Assembly (NCBI GenBank): GCA_003225465.1
Contig: QIAH01000346.1
Span: 14,338-63,521 of the forward strand
DNA: 49,184 nucleotides
Direction: 5' to 3'
Origin: Acidobacteriota bacterium
GTDB taxonomy: Bacteria > Acidobacteriota > Terriglobia > Terriglobales > Acidobacteriaceae
Part shown: in pieces, positions 33,150 through 41,682 of the stretch
How positions within the stretch are numbered: the first letter of the stretch is position 1
How the letters are laid out: every line of letters begins with the position of its first letter
The notes under the pieces: model-generated
Databases searched by the model: none
What the model saw: the letters and a program-made list of their open reading frames with translations, nothing else
Told to the model about the DNA's origin: nothing
Made by a program: the position numbers and the translations under genes

Positions 33150-34040
33150 TTAACGAACCTTCACCACGTAATAGAGAAACGGATTGGTCACTTCTAGGAA
33201 CTGATGGGGAACACCGTGCGGCACGATGACGACGTCGCCCTTGGCGATCTGCCGGGTCTGTCCGTTGCGGATGCTGCTTCCACGGAGTTCGTCAGGCGCG
33301 GTGGTTTTCGCGTCGACGGCTTCGCCACCCGTGATGAAGGTGGCCGTCCCATCTAGTACATAGATCACGTCGGCGTCTTTCGTGTGGATCTCTACCTGCC
33401 CGGGCTTTTCCCGGCGACTGGCGTGAACCATGTAGTTGCGGCCATCCCTTCCGTCAAAAAGCACTGACCCTTTGGCAAAGGCTTCTTCGACTTGGCTCTT
33501 GTCCCAATAAGACACGGCCGGCGACGAGTCGCCATTCGTGCTCGTCGCGCTGGTGTCGAATGCCTTCGAGCCTGCGATCGCCAACTGCTCGTCCTGATCT
33601 GCGGTCGCGGCCCCGCTAACGCCCACGCCGCCCACGATCTGACCGTCAACCAAGATCGGGATGCCGCCGATGAGCGGGGTGAAGTTCTCCAGCGCCGTCA
33701 TCACCGTCCGGCCTTTGCCATTGGAGTTGATCAGTTCTTCAAAGAACCGGGTGGGCTTCTTGAACATCACGGCGGTTTTCGCTTTGCCGATTGAAACGTT
33801 GGCGCCGGCGGAGAATGTATTATCGAGCCGTTCAAGCGCCATTAGGTTGCCGCCATCATCAACGACTGCGATCACCGCGCCGGGAGCATTGAGCTGTTTT
33901 GCTTGAGCTTCCGCCGCCGCAATGACTCGCTTTGCGCCATCGAGAGTTAAGGCTTTCTTGTCGGCGATCTGAGCGGATGCAGTAATAGCAGTCATTACTG
34001 CAAGCAAGAAACTGAGAGGAATTGCGCCTTTTTTTCTCAT
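33150..34040 (-). CDS. Exported GlcG/HbpS-domain protein fused to a cupin
   Basis: The ATG at 34040 follows AAGGAG. A signal peptide (SFLLAVMTAITASAQ) precedes a GlcG/HbpS (DUF336) domain at ~30-170: GAKRVIAAAEAQAKQLNAPG, AVIAVVDDGGNLMALERLDN, IGGIPILVDGQIVGGVGVSG. A cupin domain at ~205-296 ends it: HTKDADVIYVLDGTATFITG, GDVVIVPHGVPHQFLEV. HbpS-like proteins bind heme or cofactor-like ligands and occur as extracellular sensors or carriers. The cupin could bind a metal or sugar acid. A second GlcG/HbpS protein is encoded at 43910-44692. It lies 12 nt upstream of the lactonase gene. Confidence 0.85.
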   Translation of the reverse strand: MRKKGAIPLSFLLAVMTAITASAQIADKKALTLDGAKRVIAAAEAQAKQLNAPGAVIAVVDDGGNLMALERLDNTFSAGANVSIGKAKTAVMFKKPTRFFEELINSNGKGRTVMTALENFTPLIGGIPILVDGQIVGGVGVSGAATADQDEQLAIAGSKAFDTSATSTNGDSSPAVSYWDKSQVEEAFAKGSVLFDGRDGRNYMVHASRREKPGQVEIHTKDADVIYVLDGTATFITGGEAVDAKTTAPDELRGSSIRNGQTRQIAKGDVVIVPHGVPHQFLEVTNPFLYYVVKVR

Positions 34041-34108
34041 CTTTTCTCCTTTCCGGCCAATCTTCAGTACAGATTCCGCGCACGATCAGCCGGCTTTTTT
34101 GTCAGTGG

Positions 34109-34501
34109 TTACATGACCGGCGAGGTGAACGATGCTTCCCCAAGTAGCGTCTCTGCAAAAGCGCACCAGATCTGCACTCGCGTGACGTTTGGAATGTACG
34201 GGGGTAGCGTGATCGACTTGTTGAATTTGCCGTTCTTCGCCTGCAGCCGTTCAAGCGTGTAGACGTTGCCCTTTGAGTCGACTACCTGCCAGTGTGGATC
34301 GGGCGTTTCGGGAACCTTAAAATCATCGGAAAGCGTGAGGATATTGCGATCGCCTTGCTTCGAGTGCGTCACAGTTCCGCCGTTCACCTTTACGCCGCGG
34401 AATTCGTTTGTCGTGTGCGCGTCTTGAGCGAAGCCGACGCCCGTCAACAAACATCCGAATACGACCAGCGCCAGGACCCGTGAGCTAGATAGAAATTTCA
34501 T
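34109..34501 (-). CDS. Exported DM13-like single-domain protein
   Basis: The ATG at 34501 (MKFLSSSRVLALVVFGCLLTG) preceded by AAGGAGAATCAG is preferred; upstream ORF sequence is not coding. The 130-aa product has a signal peptide and a single domain with HTTNEFRGVKVNGGTVTHSK, LTLSDDFKVPETPDPHWQVV and a terminal VTRVQIWCAFAETLLGEASF. The conserved Trp-Cys near the end places it with DM13-like redox domains, as in the tandem protein at 22851-23717 (TIWCQRF). It heads the operon with the HbpS-cupin and lactonase genes and may carry electrons in the periplasm. Confidence 0.75.
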   Translation of the reverse strand: MKFLSSSRVLALVVFGCLLTGVGFAQDAHTTNEFRGVKVNGGTVTHSKQGDRNILTLSDDFKVPETPDPHWQVVDSKGNVYTLERLQAKNGKFNKSITLPPYIPNVTRVQIWCAFAETLLGEASFTSPVM

Positions 34502-34673
34502 TTCTGATTCTCCTTGGAAAGTTTTTGTGTTGCGGGCTGTCTGATTCGGAAAACTGCGGAAAGTTACGAACTGAATGCGCGAATAGTGTTTGTCACGTTT
34601 TGCTGGAATCGCAGTCTCACGTAGCGAGACAAGCGACAATCAGTTCTAAGAGTCTGGCGCTACGAGGTGAATT

Positions 34674-34796
34674 ATGGCGAGAGTAATTGAGTTTTACGTA
34701 CCACAGAACTACAAATCTAAACAGCGATGGGTTCCGATGGACGAGCGCGGGAAACTGATCGTATTCACGAAGGTGTTGGCCCAGAAGTCTGCGTAG
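34674..34796 (+). CDS. Conserved 40-aa small protein (RVIEFYVP type)
   Basis: Too short for the ORF track. ATG at 34674 lies just after GAGGTGA; stop at 34794. The product MARVIEFYVPQNYKSKQRWV, then PMDERGKLIVFTKVLAQKSA, matches a tiny family I know from Acidobacteriota (pattern RVIEFY(I/V)P...WVP...RGK(L/V)I.F). Function unknown. It sits alone between the DM13-like operon and the pyrophosphatase. Confidence 0.6.
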   Translation: MARVIEFYVPQNYKSKQRWVPMDERGKLIVFTKVLAQKSA

Positions 34797-35003
34797 GAAC
34801 CACGAACTTCATCGGGTCCAAAGCAATTCGAATCAAAACTAACACTCGCAATGAACTTGTTGTGACCGCTCGCCCTGCTCGCTAAATTCCACAAGGCAAA
34901 ATGCTCTCAATGCAGACGTTGCTCCGTCACCATCGAAACGCCTAAAGGTAGCAGAAACAGAATCAAATACGACCCCTCGCGCCGGCAATTTAAGCTGTCT
35001 AAA

Positions 35004-35405
35004 GTGATGCCCGAGGGCATGATGTTTCCTTACGATTTTGGTTTTGTGCCCCTCACCAAGGCTGACGACGGTGATCCATTGGACGTGCTGGTTCTCACCG
35101 ATGAACCGCTTTTTCCAGGCTGTCTGGTCGAGTGCTCACTAATCGGAGTTCCGAAAGCCGAACAAAAAGAAGAAAGGCACACAAATCGAAATGACCGACT
35201 AATTGCTGTCGCGAATCAATCACTCCTTTATTCCGGCACAAAGACGCTGAAAGACTTGAATCCGAAAATACTGCAACAAGTCGAGGAATTCTTCGTCAAC
35301 TACCAAAAAGTTTGTGGCATTGAGGTCAGAATTCTGGGGCATGCTGGTTCACGCGAAGCGCTGAAGATTCTTACCGGAGCTACAGATATTAAGAAAGCTG
35401 CCTGA
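35004..35405 (+). CDS. ppa: Inorganic pyrophosphatase, 5' end without a clear start
   Basis: The catalytic core is clear: MPEGMMFPYDFGFVPLTKAD, then DGDPLDVLVLTDEP, the soluble family I PPase signature with metal-binding aspartates. It ends with RNDRLIAVANQSLLYSG and VEEFFVNYQKVCG. Homology extends upstream of the ATG: the same frame reads SVTIETPKGSRNRIKYDPSR from about 34920, including the conserved ETPKGSR segment. This frame opens after a TGA at 34863, and no ATG, GTG or TTG start is found before 35001. An out-of-frame ATG (MQTLLRHHRNA) lies nearby. The N-terminus therefore seems damaged, or an unusual start codon is used. It hydrolyses pyrophosphate to drive biosynthesis. Confidence 0.75.
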   Translation: MMPEGMMFPYDFGFVPLTKADDGDPLDVLVLTDEPLFPGCLVECSLIGVPKAEQKEERHTNRNDRLIAVANQSLLYSGTKTLKDLNPKILQQVEEFFVNYQKVCGIEVRILGHAGSREALKILTGATDIKKAA

Positions 35406-35591
35406 AGTTCTGGCAGAGAAAAGCAGTTCCGACTTCCGAAACCATTGTGCCCAGCCGCCAATCGATCACTCCCCAGATGGATGTGTCGCGCGATTTGCAA
35501 TCATCATGAGGAATTCTGCCATCCAACCCGCAAGGCTTTTCCTAACATCTGGAAAGGCCGAAGCGCGCATCAAAGTCGTGCGGGAGGACAT

Positions 35592-35692
35592 ATGCGAAGT
35601 GGATACCGGGAGCGGCATCCGTTTACATCGTTGATCGTCGGAGCGATCAGCGGTTTGGCTGGAACGGTCGTCATGACTCAGTTTCAAAATAT
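35592..35692 (+). pseudogene. Membrane-protein N-terminal fragment joined to truncated Ku
   Basis: A strong GGGAGG precedes ATG 35592. The frame encodes MRSGYRERHPFTSLIVGAIS, then GLAGTVVMTQFQNMWNKLIR, the first transmembrane helix of an unrecognised membrane protein. After this it becomes random, because Ku sequence begins in another frame at 35693. It looks like a deletion junction that placed this gene start next to the remaining Ku coding sequence. Confidence 0.5.
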
Positions 35693-36250
35693 GTGGAACA
35701 AATTGATCCGATTTACTTCGAGCGGTCATACTACGTCGCTCCCGACTCAGGCGCGGAAAAAGGTTACGCACTGCTACTCGAAACAATGAGGAGAGAGGAG
35801 TGTCTTGGGATTGCCCGAATCGGTATGCACCGTCGGGAGCACATGTTGATTCTCCGGCCTTCGGAAGGTTACCTCGTCGCATATACGATGTTCTACGCGA
35901 ACGAAGTACGCCCCGCACCACAACTGGAGTTAACAGCCGAATTCAGCAATAAAGAATTGTCTATGGCGACGGCGCTAATCAAGGGTTATGAGGGAGATTT
36001 CGACCCCAAGCAGTTCAAAGACCTATACCAAGAACGCATAAGCAAAATTATCGAGGCGCAAGTGGACAATCGTATCGAGATGGATCCAGCGCACGCAATC
36101 CCGACGAGTGGTGCTCCAGACCTGATGGAGCAGATTCGCTTGAGCTTGGCTCAGATTGAATCGAAGAAACCTGATGCAAATCCCTCCAAGAAGCCAGGAC
36201 GCAAGGCGCTGACCGTTGTGAAAAAGAAACCGCAAAAAGTACGTGCGTGA
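35693..36250 (+). pseudogene. ku: C-terminal part of Ku (NHEJ end-binding protein), N-terminal third missing
   Basis: From GTG 35693 the 185-aa frame reads VEQIDPIYFERSYYVAPDSG, GYALLLETMRREECLGIARI, GMHRREHMLILRPSEGYLVA and LYQERISKIIEAQVDN, all standard bacterial Ku positions from about residue 95 onward. The lysine-rich C-terminus (ESKKPDANPSKKPGRKALTV) is intact. The first ~95 residues of the Ku core are replaced by a membrane-protein fragment in another frame. The gene may still be translated from the GTG, but a complete DNA-encircling ring is unlikely. The ligase gene follows 84 nt downstream. Confidence 0.8.
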
Positions 36251-36333
36251 GTCTCGGACAATGCCCAAGACCGCGAGAATTCCCAAGCTGGTTTCACTAA
36301 GGTTCTTCAACATAGTCGCGTTTAATTTCGATC

Positions 36334-37305
36334 ATGGCTAGGGATAACTTCAAAGCCCGATTTGTCGAACCTATGCTCCTGCAGCGAAAAGAGCGCCTCC
36401 CCGAGGGTGTCGACTGGCTGTATGAAATCAAACTGGATGGTTATCGTGCTCTCGTAATTAAGAACGACAGTCGGGTCGCGCTACGCTCGCGCAATGACAA
36501 TGATTTCAGCCTGCGTTATCCCACGATCGTCAAGTCTCTCGCCGCCCTGCCGGACGAGACCGTAATCGATGGCGAGGTTGTTGCTTTCGACGAAACGGGC
36601 AAGCCGTCGTTCAACGTCCTTCAGAATTACGGCTCGTCGCCGACGGCGATTTTCTACTACGCATTCGATGTGCTCGTGCTCCGAGGTCGCGATGTGATGA
36701 GCGAGCCGCTCGTCGCACGGCGGGCACTGCTCGAAAACCGCATCCTGCCGAAGCTGCGCGATCCCATCCGATATTCGCGCGAACTTAAGGCTAGTCTGCC
36801 CGACCTTATCGTCTCCGTTAAGGCGCAAGGTTTGGAGGGGCTCGTCGCCAAAAGACGCAGCGGGGTCTACGAACCCGGCCAGCGTTCCGGTAGCTGGCAG
36901 AAAATGCGGGTGAATCAGGGCCAGGAATTCGTAATCGGGGGCTATACACCGAGTGACCGGAATTTTGACGCGCTCATTATCGGATATTACGAGGAAGGGA
37001 AACTCTTTTACGCCGGCCGCACGCGTAATGGCTTCACTCCTCCGCTTCGAGTGGAACTCATGAAACGGCTCCGTCCCCTGCGGACCGAGACCTGCCCATT
37101 CGCCAATCTTCCGGAGAAGAGACCCGGGCGCTGGGGCCAGGGCCTGACCGCCACCAAGATGAAGGAATGCCGTTGGCTCAAGCCCGCGCTCATTGGGCAA
37201 TTTGAATTTGTCGAATGGACCGCCGACCTTCACCTCCGCCACACGCGCTTCATTGCACTGCGCGACGACAAGACGGCCACTGACGTGCAGCGGGAAACGG
37301 CGTAG
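36334..37305 (+). CDS. ATP-dependent DNA ligase, LigD ligase-domain type
   Basis: 323 aa. YEIKLDGYRALVIKN holds the nucleotidyl-accepting Lys (KLDGYR). Further ligase motifs are VIDGEVVAFDETGKPSF, YYAFDVLVLRG, GLEGLVAKRRSGVYEPGQRS and GSWQKMRVNQGQEFVIGGYT, followed by an OB-fold domain (FYAGRTRNGFTPPLRVELMK; WTADLHLRHTRF). It seals nicks during non-homologous end joining. The polymerase and phosphoesterase domains of full LigD are absent, so it is a stand-alone ligase. It is paired with a truncated Ku, so the pathway may be impaired unless another Ku copy exists elsewhere. Confidence 0.9.
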   Translation: MARDNFKARFVEPMLLQRKERLPEGVDWLYEIKLDGYRALVIKNDSRVALRSRNDNDFSLRYPTIVKSLAALPDETVIDGEVVAFDETGKPSFNVLQNYGSSPTAIFYYAFDVLVLRGRDVMSEPLVARRALLENRILPKLRDPIRYSRELKASLPDLIVSVKAQGLEGLVAKRRSGVYEPGQRSGSWQKMRVNQGQEFVIGGYTPSDRNFDALIIGYYEEGKLFYAGRTRNGFTPPLRVELMKRLRPLRTETCPFANLPEKRPGRWGQGLTATKMKECRWLKPALIGQFEFVEWTADLHLRHTRFIALRDDKTATDVQRETA

Positions 37306-37349
37306 CTGAATTCTCGCGTTACAATGAACAGGCTCTTTGATGCCTGGCT

Positions 37350-37766
37350 ATGAAATTCTGGTCCGTATTTTCAGTCGTGACACTAGCGCTTGTATTCACG
37401 TCGCAAGCCAAGACACTCAGTAACGAAGAGCTGCGCTCGGATTTTCAGTCGGCACTCTCGCTTGCTTCGGAAACAGAACTTTTTATCGGTCAGATCGAGA
37501 AGGGCCGCCTGTTGGCGCAATTCCAGGCAGGCCATGCTGATTATCTGCGCGATGCCGCCATGCGACACGCTAGCAAATTGCGCGAATCCTCCCGAGATTC
37601 CGGTGACAGAAAAATAGTTGCGACTTGTGCCGAGCAACTCGAATCCCTTGCCCGCGAACTGGCGCTGTTAAGCACAATGTCCGGCAATGATGAAGCGCTT
37701 CCTAAAGCTCGAGAGCGGGTCGAAGCGATCAAGAGTTCTATCACCGCGGCAAGAGCCGAGCTATGA
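37350..37766 (+). CDS. Exported helical protein of unknown function (138 aa)
   Basis: A signal peptide (MKFWSVFSVVTLALVFTSQA) precedes a mostly helical domain: SNEELRSDFQSALSLASETE, QIEKGRLLAQFQAGHADYLR, ATCAEQLESLARELALLSTM and a helical C-terminus ending ITAARAEL. It resembles periplasmic four-helix proteins, with a single Cys in the mature part. I do not recognise the family. The stop overlaps the Nramp-like transporter start (ATGA), so the two are translationally coupled and may function together, for example in metal handling. Confidence 0.7.
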   Translation: MKFWSVFSVVTLALVFTSQAKTLSNEELRSDFQSALSLASETELFIGQIEKGRLLAQFQAGHADYLRDAAMRHASKLRESSRDSGDRKIVATCAEQLESLARELALLSTMSGNDEALPKARERVEAIKSSITAARAEL

Positions 37767-38998
37767 AGAAACTGCTCGGCGTTACACTCGGGATTATGAC
37801 GGCGCTTGGCGGGTTTGTCGATCTCGGGCAGATCGTGTTCACTACACAGGCAGGCGCTCTTTTCGGGTACAAGCTGCTCTGGACGATTGTCCTTGGCACC
37901 GTCGGCATCATCCTTTATATGGAGATGTGCGGCCGGGTCGCCGTTGTGGCCGGAGAGCCGGTCTTTGCGGTGGTCCGAAGGCGGCTGGGAAATCGCCTGG
38001 GCCTTGCCACGTTGGTAGCGTCGAACCTGCTCAACCTGATTACCTGCGCCGCAGAGATAGGTGGCGTAGCCATTATCCTGCATCTCCTTACCGGATGGCC
38101 GGAACGTGCAGTCCTGATCGGTAGCGGCGTCGCTATCTCGGCCATCATTTATTTATCGAAATTTCAGTGGATCGAGAGGAGTTTCGGCCTTTCGGGCCTG
38201 CTCATGATTGTGTTCGGAGTTGCAGCCGTGGTCCTGCATCCAGACTGGCGGGAGGTCCTCAGCGGATTGAATCCTATCGCTGAAATGTCCGGCAAGAAGC
38301 AGGTACTTCTATATGCCTACTTCGCCGTCGGGATTTTCAGCGCCATGCTGATGGAGTATGAAGTCCACTTCTACTCCTCGGGTGCGATCGAGGAAGAGTG
38401 GAAGCCCAAGGATCTCGGCGAGAATTTCATGGTCGCGGCGCTGGGCTCAATTTTGGGATCGTTCCTGACCATCGCCCTGATGGTACTCGGCGCTCTTCTC
38501 TTTCTGCCGCACCAAATCTTCCCGGCCTTGCTGAGCACTTCCATTATGGCGGGCGCCTTTCCGTTCGCCGGCAAGGCCCTGACAGTAGCGATGTTTGGCG
38601 CCCTCGCCTGCATCGGCGGCGCGGCGGTCGAGACCGCCTTGTCAGGCGCGTACAACATCTGCCAGTTCTACAATCTCGGATGGGGCAAGAATCACCGCGC
38701 AAAAGACGTTCCGGTCTTCAGTGTCGGCTGGCTGGGGATGCTCGCTCTGGCGCTCGTCATAGCTGTGACCGGCGTGCGGCCGCTTACCCTCGTGAACATC
38801 TCGATCATCTTTGGCATGGTGGTGATGCCCCTCACCTACTATCCAATCCTCCGAACGGCAGCCGCCAGGAACGTTATGGGCAAGCACGTCAATGGCCGTA
38901 TCGTGACTTTCCTGGGCGTCGTTTTTCTTACGCTGATCACCGCGGCCGCCGTTGCCGCTATTCCTCTGATGATCCTGACGCACGGTGGACAACCGTAG
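37763..38998 (+). CDS. Nramp-family transporter with altered metal-site motifs
   Basis: The 411-aa protein has about 11 hydrophobic spans. The TM1 region reads LGGFVDLGQIVFTTQAGALF, where Nramp metal transporters have DPGN; here it is DLGQ. The expected TM6 MPH motif is replaced by MEY in IFSAMLMEYEVHFYSSGA. These are positions that coordinate Mn or Fe in classical members, so this is an Nramp-related protein of uncertain substrate, as in Mg-selective or still unassigned branches. It is translationally coupled to the upstream exported helical protein. Confidence 0.75.
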   Translation: MKKLLGVTLGIMTALGGFVDLGQIVFTTQAGALFGYKLLWTIVLGTVGIILYMEMCGRVAVVAGEPVFAVVRRRLGNRLGLATLVASNLLNLITCAAEIGGVAIILHLLTGWPERAVLIGSGVAISAIIYLSKFQWIERSFGLSGLLMIVFGVAAVVLHPDWREVLSGLNPIAEMSGKKQVLLYAYFAVGIFSAMLMEYEVHFYSSGAIEEEWKPKDLGENFMVAALGSILGSFLTIALMVLGALLFLPHQIFPALLSTSIMAGAFPFAGKALTVAMFGALACIGGAAVETALSGAYNICQFYNLGWGKNHRAKDVPVFSVGWLGMLALALVIAVTGVRPLTLVNISIIFGMVVMPLTYYPILRTAAARNVMGKHVNGRIVTFLGVVFLTLITAAAVAAIPLMILTHGGQP

Positions 38999-39471
38999 GC
39001 GAACGCAAGTGTCTCTTGCGGTCGGTTCGAGAAGTTGGTACAGTCCAGAATCCACACAGGACTTTGCCCGACCAGCATTTCGCCCGATGGCATTCCGATT
39101 CGTCCTTCCCCCGTCGAGTGCGGACGGCACACTCCTAGCGCACCTTCTGGTACTTGTCGGCCAGACGCTATGCGCATTGGAACTGAAAAACGGCGGTACG
39201 ACGTGACCACTCTGACATCCGGAGCAAATAAGCGGAGCGCCGGACTATTCCACTACAAATTTGAACCCTCGGCCGATCAGCTTTTCTCCGTTGTCGATAT
39301 TCTTCGTTATGCTGCCACAGGAAACCTAGGGCCTCTTGCAAAGTCCGAATACAAATGAGCATTAAACCATGGCACTCATGCACACCAGAGCGGGAGCGTT
39401 CCGGCACAGCAAAAATTGAAGCAACCAACGCTGGGCGGACGATTTTCATCTATAAGGCAGGAGGGTTTGGT
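38999..39471. other. Gene-poor region
   Basis: ORFs here (for example 39035-39358) lack coding character, ribosome-binding sites and recognisable motifs. The last ~110 nt lead to the DUF3606 gene and end in AGGAGGG. Nothing else is seen. Confidence 0.5.
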
Positions 39472-39648
39472 ATGTGCGACGATAAAAGCAAAACGGGAGC
39501 GCCCGATCGCGACCGAATCAATGTGAACGAGGATTACGAATTGCGGGGCTGGTCGAAAAAGCTTGGTGTCACACCCGAGCAGCTCAAGAAGGCGGTGCAA
39601 AATGTGGGGACGTCGGCCGACGCCGTCAGAAAACATCTGGGCAAGTAA
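39472..39648 (+). CDS. DUF3606 small protein (58 aa)
   Basis: The ATG at 39472 follows AGGAGGG. The product MCDDKSKTGAPDRDRINVNE, then DYELRGWSKKLGVTPEQLKK and AVQNVGTSADAVRKHLGK, matches the DUF3606 pattern (PDRxRI..xExYE..YW...G.(S/T)xxxL..AV..VG.xxxxVR..L). These short helical proteins are widespread in soil and plant-associated bacteria and often lie near stress genes; their role is unknown. The longer ORF-track start at 39355 is not supported. Confidence 0.8.
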   Translation: MCDDKSKTGAPDRDRINVNEDYELRGWSKKLGVTPEQLKKAVQNVGTSADAVRKHLGK

Positions 39649-39707
39649 ATTTAGAAATAGTCCAAGGTCAGTTCCTTTACGTCACAGAATTCCAAAGGAG
39701 ATGGAAT

Positions 39708-39869
39708 ATGCCTGGCAAGGCGCACAGTGGACATGTGAAAGACAGAGATAAATATGAAGCCCTGAAACGCAAGGGCATGAGCAAGACGCGAGCTGCCAAA
39801 ATTGCCAATTCCGGTAAGGCCGGCTCAAAGAGAGGCGGGCGCCATAGCCATAAGAAATCGAGTCACTAA
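39708..39869 (+). CDS. DUF7218-like small basic protein (53 aa)
   Basis: Not in the ORF track. ATG at 39708 follows AAAGGAG; stop at 39867. The product MPGKAHSGHVKDRDKYEALK, then RKGMSKTRAAKIANSGKAGS and a basic KRGGRHSHKKSSH tail, fits a small family with the pattern YExLxxKGMSKxRAAxIAN. The RAAKIAN segment recalls the Rho-N-like or plasmid-stabilisation helical motif. Its basic tail suggests nucleic-acid binding. It is 59 nt after the DUF3606 gene. Confidence 0.7.
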   Translation: MPGKAHSGHVKDRDKYEALKRKGMSKTRAAKIANSGKAGSKRGGRHSHKKSSH

Positions 39870-40418
39870 TCCCTTGTCGCCTGTGAAGGCGAAACGCGAT
39901 CATCTCCGAACTGCGTTATTAAGTGCGGCTGGGGAGCTTGCGGAGATCCGTGTCCCGTGCCGCGGCTGTGCTGCGTTACCAGAATCTGCCCCGATGCCAT
40001 TTGTATCAAACGACGTCCGCCGACACCATTTGATATCAATAAGTTACATCTCAGTGTCGCCGTGTCACCGGCCCGGCGCAAACGGAATCAGGCTTCCGCA
40101 CTGCCTTTGGCCATCGGTAGTTCTCTCCTGTACGTGCACACTCAGCGACATAATTTTATTGCTCGTTTGTTTAGAACGCCTGCCCGTCAGTACGACGCCG
40201 CACGTTCCAGTCCCGGTTTGCTCCGACCATTTGAATGCTCCCGCCCATGGCCCAAGCCCGGTTAAAGATCCCGCAGCGACGCCGTAAGATCTTGGGCTCG
40301 CTGCCAACCCAGCAGGTCTCATTTTCCTGATCTGCGTGAACGATTTCCCTTAACTAAGCCCCAAAATGTGGAGATCCTCCGCTCCTCTTTTAGCTCGCTT
40401 GAGATAAAAAAGAACGAG
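39870..40418. other. Gene-poor region of about 550 nt
   Basis: The ORFs overlapping this stretch (39802-40287, 39957-40265 and minus counterparts) have Pro/Ser/Arg-rich random composition and no ribosome-binding sites. No tRNA, repeat or convincing terminator was found. It separates the small basic gene from the convergent SDR gene. Confidence 0.5.
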
Positions 40419-41432
40419 TCAGGGGACCTGATTGTTCTCTTGCGCCGCCTGTTCGTTCAATGTTGTGATCCAGGATGGCGACGCACTCGAGGAACTTTGC
40501 TTGCCGGTGCGAACATCGCTGCCAATCCCACCGGGCGGAGGCAATAGTACATTCATCAAACCGAGCACATCAGTCGTGGTTCCGGGCAACAAGCCGTGGA
40601 ATTTGACGGCAACCTTGGCAGGTAGGGACAGAACTATCTCGGCTTCGCCCCGGACGCAAGCATTTACGATTCGGCGAGCGGCACGCTTCGCACTCATGGA
40701 AATCACCGGCAGGGCGTCGCTAATACTGAACCAAGCATATTCGGCTTCGTTGTTGCTCTTGAACGAGGCGTTTCTTGGACTGCCAGTGCGCATGAGACCG
40801 GGACATACCGTGGTCACATAAATGTTGTCTTTAACGAGTTCGGAGCGCATGCCTTCCGAAAACCCAGTCAAGGCAAATTTCCCTACGCAGTAGGGAACGA
40901 GATGCGGAACTCCAATTTTGCCGCCAATCGAGGATATATTGACGATGCGGCCGCGCCGTCGTCTTTGAAATGATGGCAAAACGGCCATACTGGCAAAATA
41001 CGGGCCCCAGAAGTGTGTGTTGATCGAGTTGCGATAGTCATCAATGGTCATCGTCTCAACTGGGCCAACGCAAATGGTTCCGGCGTTGTTTACGAGAATG
41101 TCCAGAGAGCCAAAATGTTGCTCGATTTTATGAACCGCCAGCTCAACCTCTTCGCGCATCGTCATATCTGCTTCGAGGGTGAGTACCTGGTCGGTGATCG
41201 TGAGTAGTTGGGTTTCGGCCCGGTGCAGCTCGCTTCGATCTCGCGCCGAGATTGCGATCTTTGCCCCCCGCAGCGCAAATTCCTGAGCCAGCAGCAAACC
41301 AAGCCCTCGCGAGCCTCCAGTCACAAACACAGTTTTGCCGCGTATCGAGATTGGCTTTCGCCGCCCGAGCAACATCGATGCCGCCATACCCAGTACGATT
41401 CCAGCACTCACAGTGAGGTTGCGATGCACCAT
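40419..41432 (-). CDS. Short-chain dehydrogenase/reductase with N-terminal membrane anchor
   Basis: 337 aa. A hydrophobic N-terminal segment (LTVSAGIVLGMAASMLLG) precedes an SDR domain: the cofactor motif TVFVTGGSRGLGLLLAQEFA, NNAG (ILVNNAGTICVGPVETM), the catalytic Ser in IVNISSIGGKIG, and YxxxK in YCVGK. The ARDR after the second strand suggests NADP preference. The C-terminal ~80 residues are an extension with low-complexity Ser/Gln. It likely reduces a lipid-like or hydrophobic carbonyl at the membrane; the substrate is unknown. It is divergent from the small basic gene at 41683. Confidence 0.85.
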   Translation of the reverse strand: MVHRNLTVSAGIVLGMAASMLLGRRKPISIRGKTVFVTGGSRGLGLLLAQEFALRGAKIAISARDRSELHRAETQLLTITDQVLTLEADMTMREEVELAVHKIEQHFGSLDILVNNAGTICVGPVETMTIDDYRNSINTHFWGPYFASMAVLPSFQRRRRGRIVNISSIGGKIGVPHLVPYCVGKFALTGFSEGMRSELVKDNIYVTTVCPGLMRTGSPRNASFKSNNEAEYAWFSISDALPVISMSAKRAARRIVNACVRGEAEIVLSLPAKVAVKFHGLLPGTTTDVLGLMNVLLPPPGGIGSDVRTGKQSSSSASPSWITTLNEQAAQENNQVP

Positions 41433-41682
41433 AAATCAGACCGTAGGCTTTCCAGATCTTGACTGCAGCTTGGATGTCAGTGGGCTACGAGCGGTTGTTT
41501 GTTTTGAGTTCGTGGAAAGTTCGAGATCTAAACGCTCCGTCGCAGCCCTTACCGAATGACTCTTCAAACCGAAAGATTGTTGTTGGCAGCGTATGGGAGG
41601 GCGATGGTTTTTTGGAAGCTGCCTTCAGGAGTGGAAGGTGCATCAAATATTGGCCGAACCGGAATCAATGGAGTGTGGAAAC

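Noticed and set aside
39035-39358. 107-aa plus ORF
   Set aside because: No recognisable motif and poor coding character; the following DUF3606 gene has its own strong ribosome-binding site.
39802-40287. 161-aa plus ORF over the gene-poor stretch
   Set aside because: Pro/Ser/Cys-rich random composition, overlaps the real 53-aa gene in another frame, no ribosome-binding site.
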